DNA of 47,127 nt, taken from Clostridiales bacterium. GTDB taxonomy: Bacteria > Bacillota > Clostridia > Christensenellales > Borkfalkiaceae. Made by a program: the position numbers and the translations under genes. Positions 1 to 8,237 of the stretch are shown piece after piece. The stretch's first letter is position 1. Every line of letters starts with the position of its first letter. The stretch is from contig JAFLVP010000007.1 of the NCBI GenBank assembly GCA_022508265.1, positions 21,061 to 68,187 on the forward strand, written 5' to 3'. The notes under the pieces are model-generated. The model did not search any database, was not told the origin of the DNA, and saw nothing but the letters and a program-made list of their open reading frames with translations.

Positions 1-2215
1 GTATGTCGGTGTAGGTAGCTTTATCCTGCTCGGTAAGTTGTGCGGGAACAGGGTCTGTGCTCAAATACGCGTCTACACCTATTCCGCCGAATGCATCGTA
101 ATATGCGCTTACTTTTATTCCTTCGAATAAGTCAACCGAAATATCCAAGTCCAATATCTGTGCTTTGATTATTCCGTTTTCTATTGTAAGATTTTCAAGT
201 ATATCCGAAAGGAGCGAAGTTATATCAAAGTCCACGCCTACAGGAAGTCCAACAGAACCGCCGAGCGCGTCCAAGCCGAGTTTGTATTTACTGTCTCCGC
301 TTGATATATAGAGGCTTGCACCATCATAGTGTACGTTTATTTCTCCGAGATTTGCACGAAGTCCCGCAAACACACCTTTGGAAAGGTCTATTTTTGCAAC
401 GCCCTTTATTACTTTGTCGCCGAGCGTAAGGTCTACACCGACTGCAATACCGTCGTTTAAAATATCCTTATAGAGAACCTTGTCGGCGGGGTTTAAATCG
501 GCGGGTTTGTCGCTTTCGTCTCCGAATTTGAGTGTCGCATCCAAGCCTATATTGCCGTACTTGATATTTGCCTTTACGTCTATGAGCGAAATTTCTTCCT
601 GCTCCTCGTCGACGCTGAAAGCAAAATTTATGTTGATATCAATTCCGAAAAGGCTTATATCGGAATTTAAAGTTGCAAGTCCGCTTTGGCTGTCGTATGC
701 GAAGTCGCCGCCGAGCAGTGAATCCAACAGGTCGCTCAAGAGGTCGCCCTCGCCATCGGCTGCGGGCAACTCTGTATTTTCTGAAGCTTTGGAGAGATTA
801 AGCTCGCCGAGCATTATTTTGTATTTATTCTGTCCGAGCGCAAGGTATACCCCATACCCGTTCTGCTCGCTCAAAATGTGCGCAGTGATATTGCCGAGCT
901 GTAAGGCTACGCTGTCGAGTCCGCCGTCCTTTAAGGCTACGCCTACAACGCCATCGACCGTCTTTCCGCCGAGTCCGAGGTCGAGCTTGAACACCGCACC
1001 GTCCGAGAGCACGCTTGCGAACGCACCCGCAAGGCAGTTTGTTGCACTTACCGAGAAAGCAGGTTCCTCGTCCTGCGCATCGCCGAAGTTATTGAGGTAG
1101 GGCTTGAAATCGTCGTAAACCGAGTTTACGCAGTCCTCCATTTCGTAGCTGAAGACAGTTTTCGTAGTAGAGGTACAGCCCGAGGTTACCTCGCCGAGAC
1201 CGGCAATGCGAAGGGTTGCCTCGTACTTATCGTGTATTTCAAAGCTCAGAACGCGGTAGTTCTCGTCAAATACGTAAGTAACGTTAGTATATTCGTAGGT
1301 GGGAAGCTGCGAAAGCCCGCCCGTTACCGCCATTTGCTGCTTGTAGTAGTACACGGCGGAACACATATCGTTTTCCTCGCCGCCCTTGGTGTTTACGTTG
1401 AGGTCTGCGGTTACCGAATAGGTGCCGTCGCCGTTATTGACTACGCCTGTATCCTGCGCGTTTAAAATAGTGTTCTCGTTTAAAACGTACACCGAAAACT
1501 CTGCGGGAGGCAAGCCGCGCTTTTTCCTGAATTCGCCGACGGTAAGTCCAGCAGGCTGACCCGTTTGCCAATTGGTGTAAAAGCCGTTGGTGCTGTTTAC
1601 GTCAACGGCATCGCGCCAAAGCACAACTTTGTCCGTCTGACAGAACTGCCTTGCCGATGTGGACGCACCCTTTGCTATATCAACCGAAATCAAAGCTTTG
1701 TTATAATACTTTTTATAGTTGTAGGTGCTCTGCTTGATATTGAACATTGCCGAAAGGGTCTGCTCCATTTCGGACGCCCAATAGGTCTGATTTTGCAGAG
1801 TATAGTTTAAATAACCAATCGTTTCGACAACGGTATGTTCCTCCGGGGAGGAGTTATCGGGGGTTTCGAAACATACCGTGCGGTAGTCGCCGTCAAGGTC
1901 GTCAAAATTTACGGGGGGCATATACGACCCCGAAATAATAATTACCATGGCGATAGAAATCAGTGCGAGCAGGGCGGGAAGCGCCTTTCTCAACCTTCTC
2001 TTATGCTTTACGGCAAGGGGCTTACGGCGATAGACCCTCGTTTGGTCCTCCGCCGTCTTTTTATCGTGCAAGCCCGCCTTTTTATTTATTGATTTGTCAC
2101 GGCGTTTCCCCTTTTCGAAGCCCGCGCTTTTAACTACGGTCAGTTCTTCGAAGGGTTCGCCCTTTTTCTTTAATCTTTTCATTTTTTCAATGTTGCTTTG
2201 CGCATTATACTCCAT
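1..2215 (-). CDS. Large membrane-anchored repetitive surface protein (3' end outside window)
   Basis: Reading the minus strand from the ATG at 2215, the frame stays open to the window edge (738 codons seen, no stop). Residues 1-77 are very basic and presumably cytoplasmic; about 78-97 form one hydrophobic helix; the rest is presumably extracellular. The outer part is rich in Gly, Asp, Leu and Ser with alternating beta-like segments. Two blocks about 179 residues apart resemble each other: each has a 'LGxI' strand, a 'KYK' motif (near 825 and 287) and a 'LLSD(L/I)L' segment followed by a DIS-containing strand. A near-consensus promoter lies just upstream (2238-2266), giving a leader of only about 16 nt with no clear Shine-Dalgarno sequence. 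I do not recognise the family; a cell-surface or envelope role is inferred from topology alone. Confidence 0.75.
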   Translation of the reverse strand, partial: MEYNAQSNIEKMKRLKKKGEPFEELTVVKSAGFEKGKRRDKSINKKAGLHDKKTAEDQTRVYRRKPLAVKHKRRLRKALPALLALISIAMVIIISGSYMPPVNFDDLDGDYRTVCFETPDNSSPEEHTVVETIGYLNYTLQNQTYWASEMEQTLSAMFNIKQSTYNYKKYYNKALISVDIAKGASTSARQFCQTDKVVLWRDAVDVNSTNGFYTNWQTGQPAGLTVGEFRKKRGLPPAEFSVYVLNENTILNAQDTGVVNNGDGTYSVTADLNVNTKGGEENDMCSAVYYYKQQMAVTGGLSQLPTYEYTNVTYVFDENYRVLSFEIHDKYEATLRIAGLGEVTSGCTSTTKTVFSYEMEDCVNSVYDDFKPYLNNFGDAQDEEPAFSVSATNCLAGAFASVLSDGAVFKLDLGLGGKTVDGVVGVALKDGGLDSVALQLGNITAHILSEQNGYGVYLALGQNKYKIMLGELNLSKASENTELPAADGEGDLLSDLLDSLLGGDFAYDSQSGLATLNSDISLFGIDININFAFSVDEEQEEISLIDVKANIKYGNIGLDATLKFGDESDKPADLNPADKVLYKDILNDGIAVGVDLTLGDKVIKGVAKIDLSKGVFAGLRANLGEINVHYDGASLYISSGDSKYKLGLDALGGSVGLPVGVDFDITSLLSDILENLTIENGIIKAQILDLDISVDLFEGIKVSAYYDAFGGIGVDAYLSTDPVPAQLTEQDKATYTDI

Positions 2216-2237
2216 TTTGTAATATGTGTATAGCGCA

Positions 2238-2266
2238 AGTATAATATTTATATGACAAAATGTCAA
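2238..2266 (-). promoter_or_regulatory. Promoter of the surface-protein gene
   Basis: On the minus strand TTGACA (2261-2266) and TATACT (2238-2243) are separated by 17 bp. An inverted repeat TGACA-AAA-TGTCA (2253-2265) covers the -35 box and could be an operator. Confidence 0.75.
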
Positions 2267-2328
2267 GTTTGTAATAAAAATATATGATAAATTTTAAAAA
2301 AATATTTTTATCTGTACCGCAATATATG

Positions 2329-2357
2329 TTGACCTTATACCGTATCTATTGTATAAT
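2329..2357 (+). promoter_or_regulatory. Upstream tandem promoter P1
   Basis: TTGACC (2329-2334), 17 bp spacer, TATAAT (2352-2357). It lies 114 bp upstream of a second promoter and would give the 2534 gene a leader of about 170 nt containing a possible GGGTCTTT/AAAGACCC stem (2416-2423 with 2448-2455). Confidence 0.6.
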
Positions 2358-2442
2358 CACAGTAGATACTGCCATGCAGTTGAATATATTTCGGTAAACA
2401 ATAAAAGTAAAGAGAGGGTCTTTTCTGTTAAAATTTTCGCAC

Positions 2443-2471
2443 TTGACAAAGACCCGTGCTTGCACTATAAT
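2443..2471 (+). promoter_or_regulatory. Proximal tandem promoter P2
   Basis: Perfect consensus TTGACA (2443-2448), 17 bp, TATAAT (2466-2471), about 60 nt before the ATG at 2534. Confidence 0.8.
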
Positions 2472-2533
2472 AATATAAGCTGTTTTATAGCAATTTTCGG
2501 AAATCACTATTAACTTCCGACAAGGATTTCTAT

Positions 2534-4189
2534 ATGAAAGAAGCATTGCTCAAAATTAAACAAAGTAAAGCGGTTGAAATTTTAAAAAGAGTTTTATCGG
2601 ATAAATATTTTGTCGTTGCCACTGCTTGCGTGACGGTGCTTTTTTATTATCTCAATCTTGAAATAATTACAATATATTACATAGCCTTAACGGGCATTTT
2701 GACGGTGCTGCTGCTTGACGATCTTACGCCCCTTCTTTCAAACTTTTTGTTTATGTGCATAATGATCTCCGTCAAGCACTCCCCCTCCACCTTCCGCGTC
2801 GGCGCAGGCAACGGCTCGGATTATCTTGCCAATCCCGCAATACTTGCACAGATAGTAGTACTTATTTGTCTGTATGTTATTGCGACGTTCGTGCGGCTTG
2901 CGTTTACGATAAAGCAAAACAAATTTAAAATCACCCCCGTATTCTGGACGCTTGTGGCGTTTTCGGCTGTACTTCTTTTAAACGGCGTATTCAGCACGAA
3001 TTACAGGTTTTTGGACTTCGTCTACGGCGTGTTCCTTGCCTTTTGTTTCCTCGGAATTTTCTGCATAGTAAAGGACAACCTGTCCTGCACGAAAGAGGCG
3101 TACTTTAAAATTGCTTTTACCTTTTTCGTGTTCAGCGTTGCCCTGCTTTTAGAGCTCGCCGTCAAATATATTTCGGCGGGCGTAATACAAGACGGTAAGG
3201 TAAACAGAAATCTACTTGCCTTCGGCTGGGGTATGTACAACAACTTTGCGCTGCTGCTTTTAATCTGCGTTCCTTCTGTGATGTACCTTGCGGGCACCCA
3301 AAAGTACGGATATCTCTACTTTGTTTATTCCATATTCCTCTCTATCGGCGTAATTCTTTCAATGAGCCGTCAGGCTTGGGTTGCGCTCGTGGTAATTTAT
3401 CTCATTTCGCTCGTTGCACTGTTGCTTAACGGTAAGTACAGACTTATAAACTCGATAATCACGGGCGTGGTCGGGGTAGTGTTTTTAATTGTGTTCCTCA
3501 CGCTCAAAGACAAAATTTTAATTCTTCTTTCGGGCACACCGAATTCAAGCGGCGTAAAATCGGCAGTTCTGCTGCTTGTAGGCGCTCTGTATATAATTGC
3601 GATAAGCGTGCTTATAATAAAGTGCAAAAACAAATATATCAAGTACGGCGTCACGGGCGGAAGTCTCCTTATAATACTCATAGTTGCGGGAATTTTCCAC
3701 GAAAAGACATTCGAGCTTCTGTCAAAGCTTATCGAGAGCTCTAACGGCAGAAACGTGCTTTGGAAGGACGCCATAGATAACTTCCTCTCCGCTCCCGTGT
3801 TCGGCATAGGGTTCTTCGTAAACCTTAAAAACGACCCCGGCTTTGCGGGTATGGAAATTATTCCGAATATGTACCACAACACATTTTTCCAGCTGTTGGG
3901 CTCCTGCGGAATTTTAGGGGTTTCGGCGTATATTGCGCACAGAGTGTTTACTGTAATTTCTTTTAGCAGGAATATGTCAATCGAACGCTCTTTTATAGGG
4001 CTTTCCATCCTCTGTATTCTGATTACCACGCTGTTCGACAACCACCTGTTCTACATTTTCCCGACCATACTTTACAGCTTCCTTTTGGCAATTTTGATTA
4101 AGGGACAGACTCCGGCAGAGGAATCAGAGCCCGCAGTAAAGGACGAGCCAACGGTTCAAACAGAGCCCGCCGCTCAAAGCGAGGCATAA
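2534..4189 (+). CDS. O-antigen ligase/polymerase-like (Wzy_C) multispanning membrane protein
   Basis: A 551-residue protein with about a dozen hydrophobic helices. The C-terminal half has the usual O-antigen ligase landmarks: 'GRNVLWKDAIDNF' followed by 'FGIGFF', then 'MYHNTFFQLLGSCGILG', the His-containing extracytoplasmic loop that marks the family. In Gram-positive bacteria this family polymerises or attaches wall polysaccharides or other glycans; the substrate here is unknown. The C-terminus after the last helix is an acidic, Pro/Glu-rich tail (about residues 524-551) presumably in the cytoplasm. AAGGA lies about 8 nt before the ATG. The gene stands alone between tandem promoters and a bidirectional terminator, with no glycosyltransferases beside it. 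Confidence 0.8.
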   Translation: MKEALLKIKQSKAVEILKRVLSDKYFVVATACVTVLFYYLNLEIITIYYIALTGILTVLLLDDLTPLLSNFLFMCIMISVKHSPSTFRVGAGNGSDYLANPAILAQIVVLICLYVIATFVRLAFTIKQNKFKITPVFWTLVAFSAVLLLNGVFSTNYRFLDFVYGVFLAFCFLGIFCIVKDNLSCTKEAYFKIAFTFFVFSVALLLELAVKYISAGVIQDGKVNRNLLAFGWGMYNNFALLLLICVPSVMYLAGTQKYGYLYFVYSIFLSIGVILSMSRQAWVALVVIYLISLVALLLNGKYRLINSIITGVVGVVFLIVFLTLKDKILILLSGTPNSSGVKSAVLLLVGALYIIAISVLIIKCKNKYIKYGVTGGSLLIILIVAGIFHEKTFELLSKLIESSNGRNVLWKDAIDNFLSAPVFGIGFFVNLKNDPGFAGMEIIPNMYHNTFFQLLGSCGILGVSAYIAHRVFTVISFSRNMSIERSFIGLSILCILITTLFDNHLFYIFPTILYSFLLAILIKGQTPAEESEPAVKDEPTVQTEPAAQSEA

Positions 4190-4208
4190 AATTAAGTTAC
4201 CAAATATT

Positions 4209-4243
4209 AAAAGCAGTAATTACACACCGTAATTACTGCTTTT
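4209..4243. terminator. Bidirectional terminator
   Basis: A 15-bp stem (4209-4223 with 4229-4243) with a 5-nt loop; A/T tracts on both sides suit the convergent genes ending at 4189 and 4248. Confidence 0.85.
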
Positions 4244-4247
4244 TAAA

Positions 4248-4904
4248 TTAACGTTTTATGGGGATAATCTTCCCCTCTTTATATATGCTGTTTGCGGGAA
4301 CTATCCCTCTTACACAGGAAAGGGGATATATCCGCACTCCCTTTCCCGTTACCGTGCCGGGGTTTAAAACGCTGTTGCAGCCCACCTCGGTACAATCGCC
4401 CAAGATTGCGCCCAGCTTCTTCAGACCCGTGTAAAATTTTTCGCCGCTCACATCAATACTGACCGAGGTCTTATCCGACTTTAAATTCGAAAGAATTACC
4501 CCCGCACCCGTATGCGCACGGTAGCCCAGAATACTGTCGCCTATATAGTTGAAGTGCGGCGCCTGCACGCCGTCAAAGAGAATTGAGTTTTTAATTTCGG
4601 TTGAGTTGCCGACGACGCAGTTACTGCCGATAAGCGCCCTGCCGCGAATAAATGCGCCCTGCCTTACCTGCGTATTTGCGCCTATTATCGTCAGGGGCTC
4701 GATTTGGACACTTTGCGAAATTTTGGCGCTTTTATGTGCGTAGACCCCGTCAAAAATTCGTATATACTCCTTGGGAAGGGCACAAATTACTTTCATTATA
4801 ATTTCGCCTATGTGCGGAATAATTTCAAAGGGATAAATAAACTGCGAAAGCTCTACGCCCGCAAGCGTATGCGATAAATCGAGAATATCCGAGGTTTTAA
4901 ACAT
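4248..4904 (-). CDS. Left-handed beta-helix (hexapeptide) acyltransferase-like protein, GlmU C-domain-like
   Basis: A 218-residue protein resembling Clostridial proteins often annotated as UDP-GlcNAc pyrophosphorylase-related. After an N-terminal segment ('LDLSHTLAG' near residues 8-16) come hexapeptide repeats of the left-handed beta-helix type from about residue 60 ('IGANTQV', 'IGSNCVVGNSTEI', 'LGDCTEVGCNSVLNPGTV'). 'GAGVILSNLKSDK' corresponds to the acetyl-CoA/GlcN-1-P region of GlmU ('GAGTITCN'). The N-terminal nucleotidyltransferase domain of GlmU is absent, so it is probably a sugar or sugar-phosphate acyltransferase, or a non-catalytic relative. No clear Shine-Dalgarno precedes the ATG at 4904; I keep it because the N-terminus fits the family. 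It may be read through from the small gene upstream. Confidence 0.75.
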   Translation of the reverse strand: MFKTSDILDLSHTLAGVELSQFIYPFEIIPHIGEIIMKVICALPKEYIRIFDGVYAHKSAKISQSVQIEPLTIIGANTQVRQGAFIRGRALIGSNCVVGNSTEIKNSILFDGVQAPHFNYIGDSILGYRAHTGAGVILSNLKSDKTSVSIDVSGEKFYTGLKKLGAILGDCTEVGCNSVLNPGTVTGKGVRIYPLSCVRGIVPANSIYKEGKIIPIKR

Positions 4905-4924
4905 ATTTTATTGTATTAAAAAAA

Positions 4925-4942
4925 CCGCGATATTATTCGCGG
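4925..4942 (-). terminator. Terminator after the small membrane protein gene
   Basis: In minus-strand RNA a CCGCGA/TCGCGG stem (4937-4942 with 4925-4930) is followed by seven U residues. It sits only 20 nt before the start codon at 4904. Confidence 0.8.
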
Positions 4943-4943
4943 C

Positions 4944-5141
4944 TTATTCCTCGTCTTTATCCTTATTATCCTGCTCGCTCTTCATGCGCCTGTACCGCAT
5001 TACTCCGACTACGACGGTTCCCACCGCAACGACGATAAACCCGACCATTGCGGTATAATTTTGCATAACACCGTAGAATATCCCGAGTCCCAAACATATT
5101 GCGGCTATCACAAGCCAAACTATAAGCACCGTCTTATTCAT
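4944..5141 (-). CDS. Small two-helix membrane protein, unknown function
   Basis: The ATG at 5141 gives 65 residues: two hydrophobic helices (about 4-23 and 29-48) separated by a short loop, then a charged tail rich in Lys, Asp and Glu. The start is chosen because a consensus promoter on the minus strand (TTGACA 5171-5176, TATAAT 5148-5153, 17 bp spacer) places the expected transcription start at or next to this ATG; longer in-frame versions would begin upstream of the promoter. The mRNA therefore looks leaderless. It is divergent from yggS with only 7 bp between the two -35 boxes. No family recognised. Confidence 0.7.
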   Translation of the reverse strand: MNKTVLIVWLVIAAICLGLGIFYGVMQNYTAMVGFIVVAVGTVVVGVMRYRRMKSEQDNKDKDEE

Positions 5142-5147
5142 AATATT

Positions 5148-5176
5148 ATTATACCACCCTACTTTCCGATTGTCAA
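5148..5176 (-). promoter_or_regulatory. Promoter giving a leaderless transcript of the 65-aa gene
   Basis: TTGACA at 5171-5176, perfect TATAAT at 5148-5153, 17 bp spacer, both on the minus strand. The -10 box ends 7 nt before the A of the start codon. Confidence 0.8.
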
Positions 5177-5183
5177 AATAATC

Positions 5184-5212
5184 TTGACAACTGCATTGGT
5201 TTTTATTAAAAT
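5184..5212 (+). promoter_or_regulatory. Promoter of yggS, back to back with the divergent promoter
   Basis: TTGACA (5184-5189), 17 bp, TAAAAT (5207-5212). The -10 box overlaps an in-frame ATG at 5211, so the usable start codon is the ATG at 5223, 3-4 nt after the expected transcription start. Confidence 0.65.
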
Positions 5213-5222
5213 GTTCTCTGTT

Positions 5223-5894
5223 ATGATTGAACAAAATATTAAAAAATTGTTTGAAGAAATTCCCCAAACAAACCCGTTCGGGGAGAAGATTACGGTAGTT
5301 GCGGCAGTTAAATTTCAAACTCCCGAGGATATCAACCGCGCAATAAACGCGGGAATTACGGACATCGGCGACAACCACGTTCAGGAGTTCCGCGATAAGT
5401 TCGAGCTTATTTCGGGCAACCCCCGCCGCCACTTCATAGGCAGATTGCAGACCAATAAAATCAAGTATCTTTTGGGAAAGTGCGACCTGTATCAGTCGGT
5501 GGACAGGCTTCCGCTTGCCGAAAAGTTATCTCAAATGAGCGCAGATAAAGATGTGATTTCCAACATATTGATTGAGATAAATATAGGCGGCGAGCTTTCA
5601 AAAGGGGGCTTCCCCCCTCAAGAGGCGAAAGAGGCTTATGAAAAAATCAAGTCCCTCCCCCACCTCAAAGTGCGCGGATTTATGACTATGCTGCCCCTTG
5701 ACGCAAGTGAGGAGCAAAGCATATGCCTTGCAAAGCAAATGCGCGAAATTTACGATACCGTCCGCGCATATGACAGTGACTGCACCTGTCTTTCGATGGG
5801 TATGAGCGGAGACTGGAAAATCTGCGTTGATGCGGGCAGCAATATGATACGCCTCGGCACCTCAATTTTCGGCGAACGGGTTCACAAAAATTAA
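5223..5894 (+). CDS. yggS: YggS/PLPBP family pyridoxal-phosphate homeostasis protein
   Basis: A 223-residue single-domain, alanine racemase-like TIM-barrel protein that binds PLP but has no known catalytic activity; it buffers PLP and affects amino-acid metabolism. Family landmarks: 'VAAVKF' near residue 24 carrying the PLP lysine, 'IGDNHVQEFRDK', 'HFIGRLQTNK', 'LSMGMSGDW' and the C-terminal 'IRLGTSIFGER'. The protein lines up with the family from 'MIEQNIKKL', supporting the ATG at 5223 rather than the one at 5211. No Shine-Dalgarno fits and the promoter lies almost on the start codon, so a leaderless mRNA is likely. Usually found beside sepF or proC; here it stands alone, divergent from a small membrane protein. 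Confidence 0.92.
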   Translation: MIEQNIKKLFEEIPQTNPFGEKITVVAAVKFQTPEDINRAINAGITDIGDNHVQEFRDKFELISGNPRRHFIGRLQTNKIKYLLGKCDLYQSVDRLPLAEKLSQMSADKDVISNILIEINIGGELSKGGFPPQEAKEAYEKIKSLPHLKVRGFMTMLPLDASEEQSICLAKQMREIYDTVRAYDSDCTCLSMGMSGDWKICVDAGSNMIRLGTSIFGERVHKN

Positions 5895-5931
5895 AAACTA
5901 TTCTATGCAAATTGTTTTAGGTTATAAATTT

Positions 5932-5957
5932 AAGCGCGGGGCGTTCGCCCCGCGCTT
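5932..5957. terminator. Bidirectional terminator between yggS and luxS
   Basis: GC-rich 11-bp stem (5932-5942 with 5947-5957) with a GTTC tetraloop, between two convergent genes. Confidence 0.9.
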
Positions 5958-5959
5958 TC

Positions 5960-6427
5960 TTAATTTTTGTATTCGAAGTTTTTGAAAGTCTGCAAATCGT
6001 GCTTGAATTTTTTTATGTAGTACTTAGCCATATTGAGGTTCTGCTCGGAGTAGTTTCCGCACTCTTCTGGCTTTGCGCCGGGGATTTCGCCCTCGAAATT
6101 TATAATAAAATCACACATTTTTATCACGAGCGGGTAAATATCGGCGGATGTCAGATTTCCGAACATAAGAATATAGCAACCCGTTCTGCAACCCATGGGT
6201 CCGAAATAGACAATCTCGTCCCGTCTTTCGCAATTTCTTAAATAGGTCGCGCCGAGGTGCTCTATGGTGTGCAGGGCGGGCATATCTATTACGGGCTCTC
6301 TGTTCGGCGCGGTTATTCTCATATCGAAGGTAGTAATCACGCACTCTCCGCGTATATCCCTGCGCGAAACGTACAGCCCCGCCTCCAAATTCAAATGATT
6401 TATCTTAAAACTTTCAATCTTTTCCAT
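5960..6427 (-). CDS. luxS: S-ribosylhomocysteine lyase LuxS
   Basis: A 155-residue metalloenzyme that splits S-ribosylhomocysteine into homocysteine and DPD, the autoinducer-2 precursor, in the activated methyl cycle. The metal ligands are visible as HTIEH (53-57) and Cys123 in 'EECGNY'; the catalytic Cys is Cys80 in 'GCRTG' (79-83). The ATG at 6427 is chosen because AAGGGGAAATT precedes it and the protein then has the normal family length; an upstream in-frame extension of 14 residues lacks support. No Pfs/MTAN nucleosidase gene is adjacent. It lies downstream of nhaC, separated by a hairpin; I see no strong promoter of its own in the 77-bp gap, so expression may rely on read-through. Confidence 0.97.
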   Translation of the reverse strand: MEKIESFKINHLNLEAGLYVSRRDIRGECVITTFDMRITAPNREPVIDMPALHTIEHLGATYLRNCERRDEIVYFGPMGCRTGCYILMFGNLTSADIYPLVIKMCDFIINFEGEIPGAKPEECGNYSEQNLNMAKYYIKKFKHDLQTFKNFEYKN

Positions 6428-6441
6428 AATTTCCCCTTCAA

Positions 6442-6466
6442 AAAGCGTTGCATACAGCAACGCTTT
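6442..6466 (-). terminator. Terminator after nhaC, within the luxS leader
   Basis: AAAGCGTTGC/GCAACGCTTT stem (6442-6451 with 6457-6466), 5-nt loop, followed on the minus strand by five U residues and then the luxS Shine-Dalgarno sequence. Confidence 0.7.
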
Positions 6467-6504
6467 CATTTTAAATTATTCTGCTTTGATAGGGAGCACA
6501 GCCG

Positions 6505-8196
6505 CTATTCCTGCCCGCTTGACAGACTGTCCTCCGCCGCTACCTCGCCAGCTGCTACCTCTTTAACTGCCTCCGCCGCCGATGTAGTTGCCTCTTTATA
6601 GAGTTTGTCGGTCAATCTTCCCTTCTTTCTCTGGATAAAATATGCCGTCACAATGAGTGCAATAATTAGAACAACCGCTACAATCCAACCGAGCCAAATG
6701 AGCTCCGTGAGCCCCGACACAAGGAAAGTGACCAAGGTAATTCCGGCAACCATCAGGGCACTGGGGAACTGCGCTTTAACGTACCCGAGGTGATTACACT
6801 TGCAGGAAGCCGCAGAGAGAATTGTTGCGTCGGAGATGGGCGATACATGGTCGCCGAATACGGAGCCGGACAGCACCGCCGCAATCGTGAGAATCATCAT
6901 TTCGGGGCCTATCTGTTGACCCATCGGCACGACGATAGGCACCATTATACCGAACGTGCCCCAGGACGTACCCGTCGCGAATGCGGTACCCATAGACACA
7001 ATAAAAAAGATTGCGGGAAGCAGAGATTTTGCGTCGCCCATCCAATAGGCGAACGCCGTGACAAATTCGGACAGGTGCATCGATTCACAGACGCTTGCGA
7101 GCGTCCAGGCGAAGGCAAGGATAATAATGACTTCGGCAACCGACTTGAATCCCGTTCCGAAACAGCCCGTAAACTCCTTCAAGGTCATAAGCTTACGAGG
7201 CAGATATAGAATGATACATGAGAAAATCGCAATACATCCGCCCATTGCGAGAGCGGTATTGGTGTCGAACATCGCCTCCCCGTCCTTTTTGAGCAGCAGC
7301 AGAGTACAGCAGCTTGCTATGAGTACGGCAAGGGGCACAATGAGGTCCCAAATCGCGCCTTTTGAGCTGGATTTAATCACTTCTTCCGAGCTTGCCATTT
7401 CAAGCCCGCCCGTAACGTCGCCCGTTTCGATGGCGTGTTTTTCATGCTTGAACAGACCGAACATATCGATACCGAGCACGGACGTAGCTATGACGTAGAG
7501 CAACAGCAATATCGGATAAAAATTGCAGAAAATCGTTTTAACGTAATATCCGAACGCTTCTGTGGACGTTGTCTTTAAACCTTCGCCGATACTGCCTGAA
7601 ATCGCGCTTGCCCAGCTTGAAATGGGAGCGAGGATACAGACCGCCGCCGAGACGCTTCCGACAATGAATGCGGTTTTTGCGCGGGAAATTCTGTACTTGT
7701 CGTTTAAGGGCTGCATAATGGGCCCTACCGTAAGGCGGTTAAAATAGTCGTCCATAAACAAGACGCAACCGAACCCCGCCGTCGCAAGCATTGCGCCCTT
7801 ACGTGATTTAATGCGCTTAAACACCTTGTCTCCGAACGCTTTTGAGCCGCCCGCCTTTGCCATCAGCGACACCAGTATGCCCAATTCAAGCACGAAAATG
7901 AGGATACCCGCGTTTCCCGCACCCGTTATAACGGTCTGTCCGTCAACGACCGCGGTACTCGGTCCCAAGGCGCCCGCCATCAGGTTGAAAAGTTCGGCAA
8001 GCGCCGTGATGGGGTTGCCGTTACCTAAAAACATCGCACCAACGAAGATGCCGAGGAAAAGCGAAATATATACTTCCTTTGTTACGAGTGCGAGAATAAT
8101 CGCGACGACCGTCGGCAGCAACGCCCAAAAGTATTGTCCCATATTCTGTAGCGCGTTATCCGCGGTTATGGCAACTTCTGCCATTGTAACAATCAT
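6505..8196 (-). CDS. nhaC: NhaC-family Na+/H+ antiporter
   Basis: A 563-residue inner-membrane protein with about 11-12 hydrophobic helices. The family signature is clear: 'MDDYFNRLTVGP', 'ATGTSWGTFGIMVPI' and 'GSVFGDHVSPISDATILSAA', the last being the characteristic NhaC/ArsB-like motif with charged residues in the membrane. Relatives exchange sodium for protons, or malate for lactate in the MleN branch, so the exact substrate is uncertain. The C-terminal tail after the last helix is Ala/Glu-rich. GAGGAG lies 10 nt before the ATG at 8196. A consensus promoter and a palindrome at the expected transcription start (8224-8236) suggest repressor control. Confidence 0.9.
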   Translation of the reverse strand: MIVTMAEVAITADNALQNMGQYFWALLPTVVAIILALVTKEVYISLFLGIFVGAMFLGNGNPITALAELFNLMAGALGPSTAVVDGQTVITGAGNAGILIFVLELGILVSLMAKAGGSKAFGDKVFKRIKSRKGAMLATAGFGCVLFMDDYFNRLTVGPIMQPLNDKYRISRAKTAFIVGSVSAAVCILAPISSWASAISGSIGEGLKTTSTEAFGYYVKTIFCNFYPILLLLYVIATSVLGIDMFGLFKHEKHAIETGDVTGGLEMASSEEVIKSSSKGAIWDLIVPLAVLIASCCTLLLLKKDGEAMFDTNTALAMGGCIAIFSCIILYLPRKLMTLKEFTGCFGTGFKSVAEVIIILAFAWTLASVCESMHLSEFVTAFAYWMGDAKSLLPAIFFIVSMGTAFATGTSWGTFGIMVPIVVPMGQQIGPEMMILTIAAVLSGSVFGDHVSPISDATILSAASCKCNHLGYVKAQFPSALMVAGITLVTFLVSGLTELIWLGWIVAVVLIIALIVTAYFIQRKKGRLTDKLYKEATTSAAEAVKEVAAGEVAAEDSLSSGQE

Positions 8197-8223
8197 AGAA
8201 AGATATCTCCTCTGTGTAAACTT

Positions 8224-8236
8224 AACAAGTCTTGTT
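8224..8236. promoter_or_regulatory. Putative operator of nhaC
   Basis: Perfect inverted repeat AACAAG-T-CTTGTT immediately downstream of the -10 box, covering the expected +1 region. Confidence 0.5.
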
Positions 8237-8237
8237 C

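Noticed and set aside
480-1100. A 206-codon plus-strand open frame at the left end
   Set aside because: It is the complement of the large minus-strand surface protein, which has a promoter, a membrane helix and repeats; the plus reading is Ser/Pro-rich without start signals.
5061-5222. N-terminal extension of YggS
   Set aside because: The extension would run through both promoters and the divergent gene; family alignment starts at the ATG at 5223.
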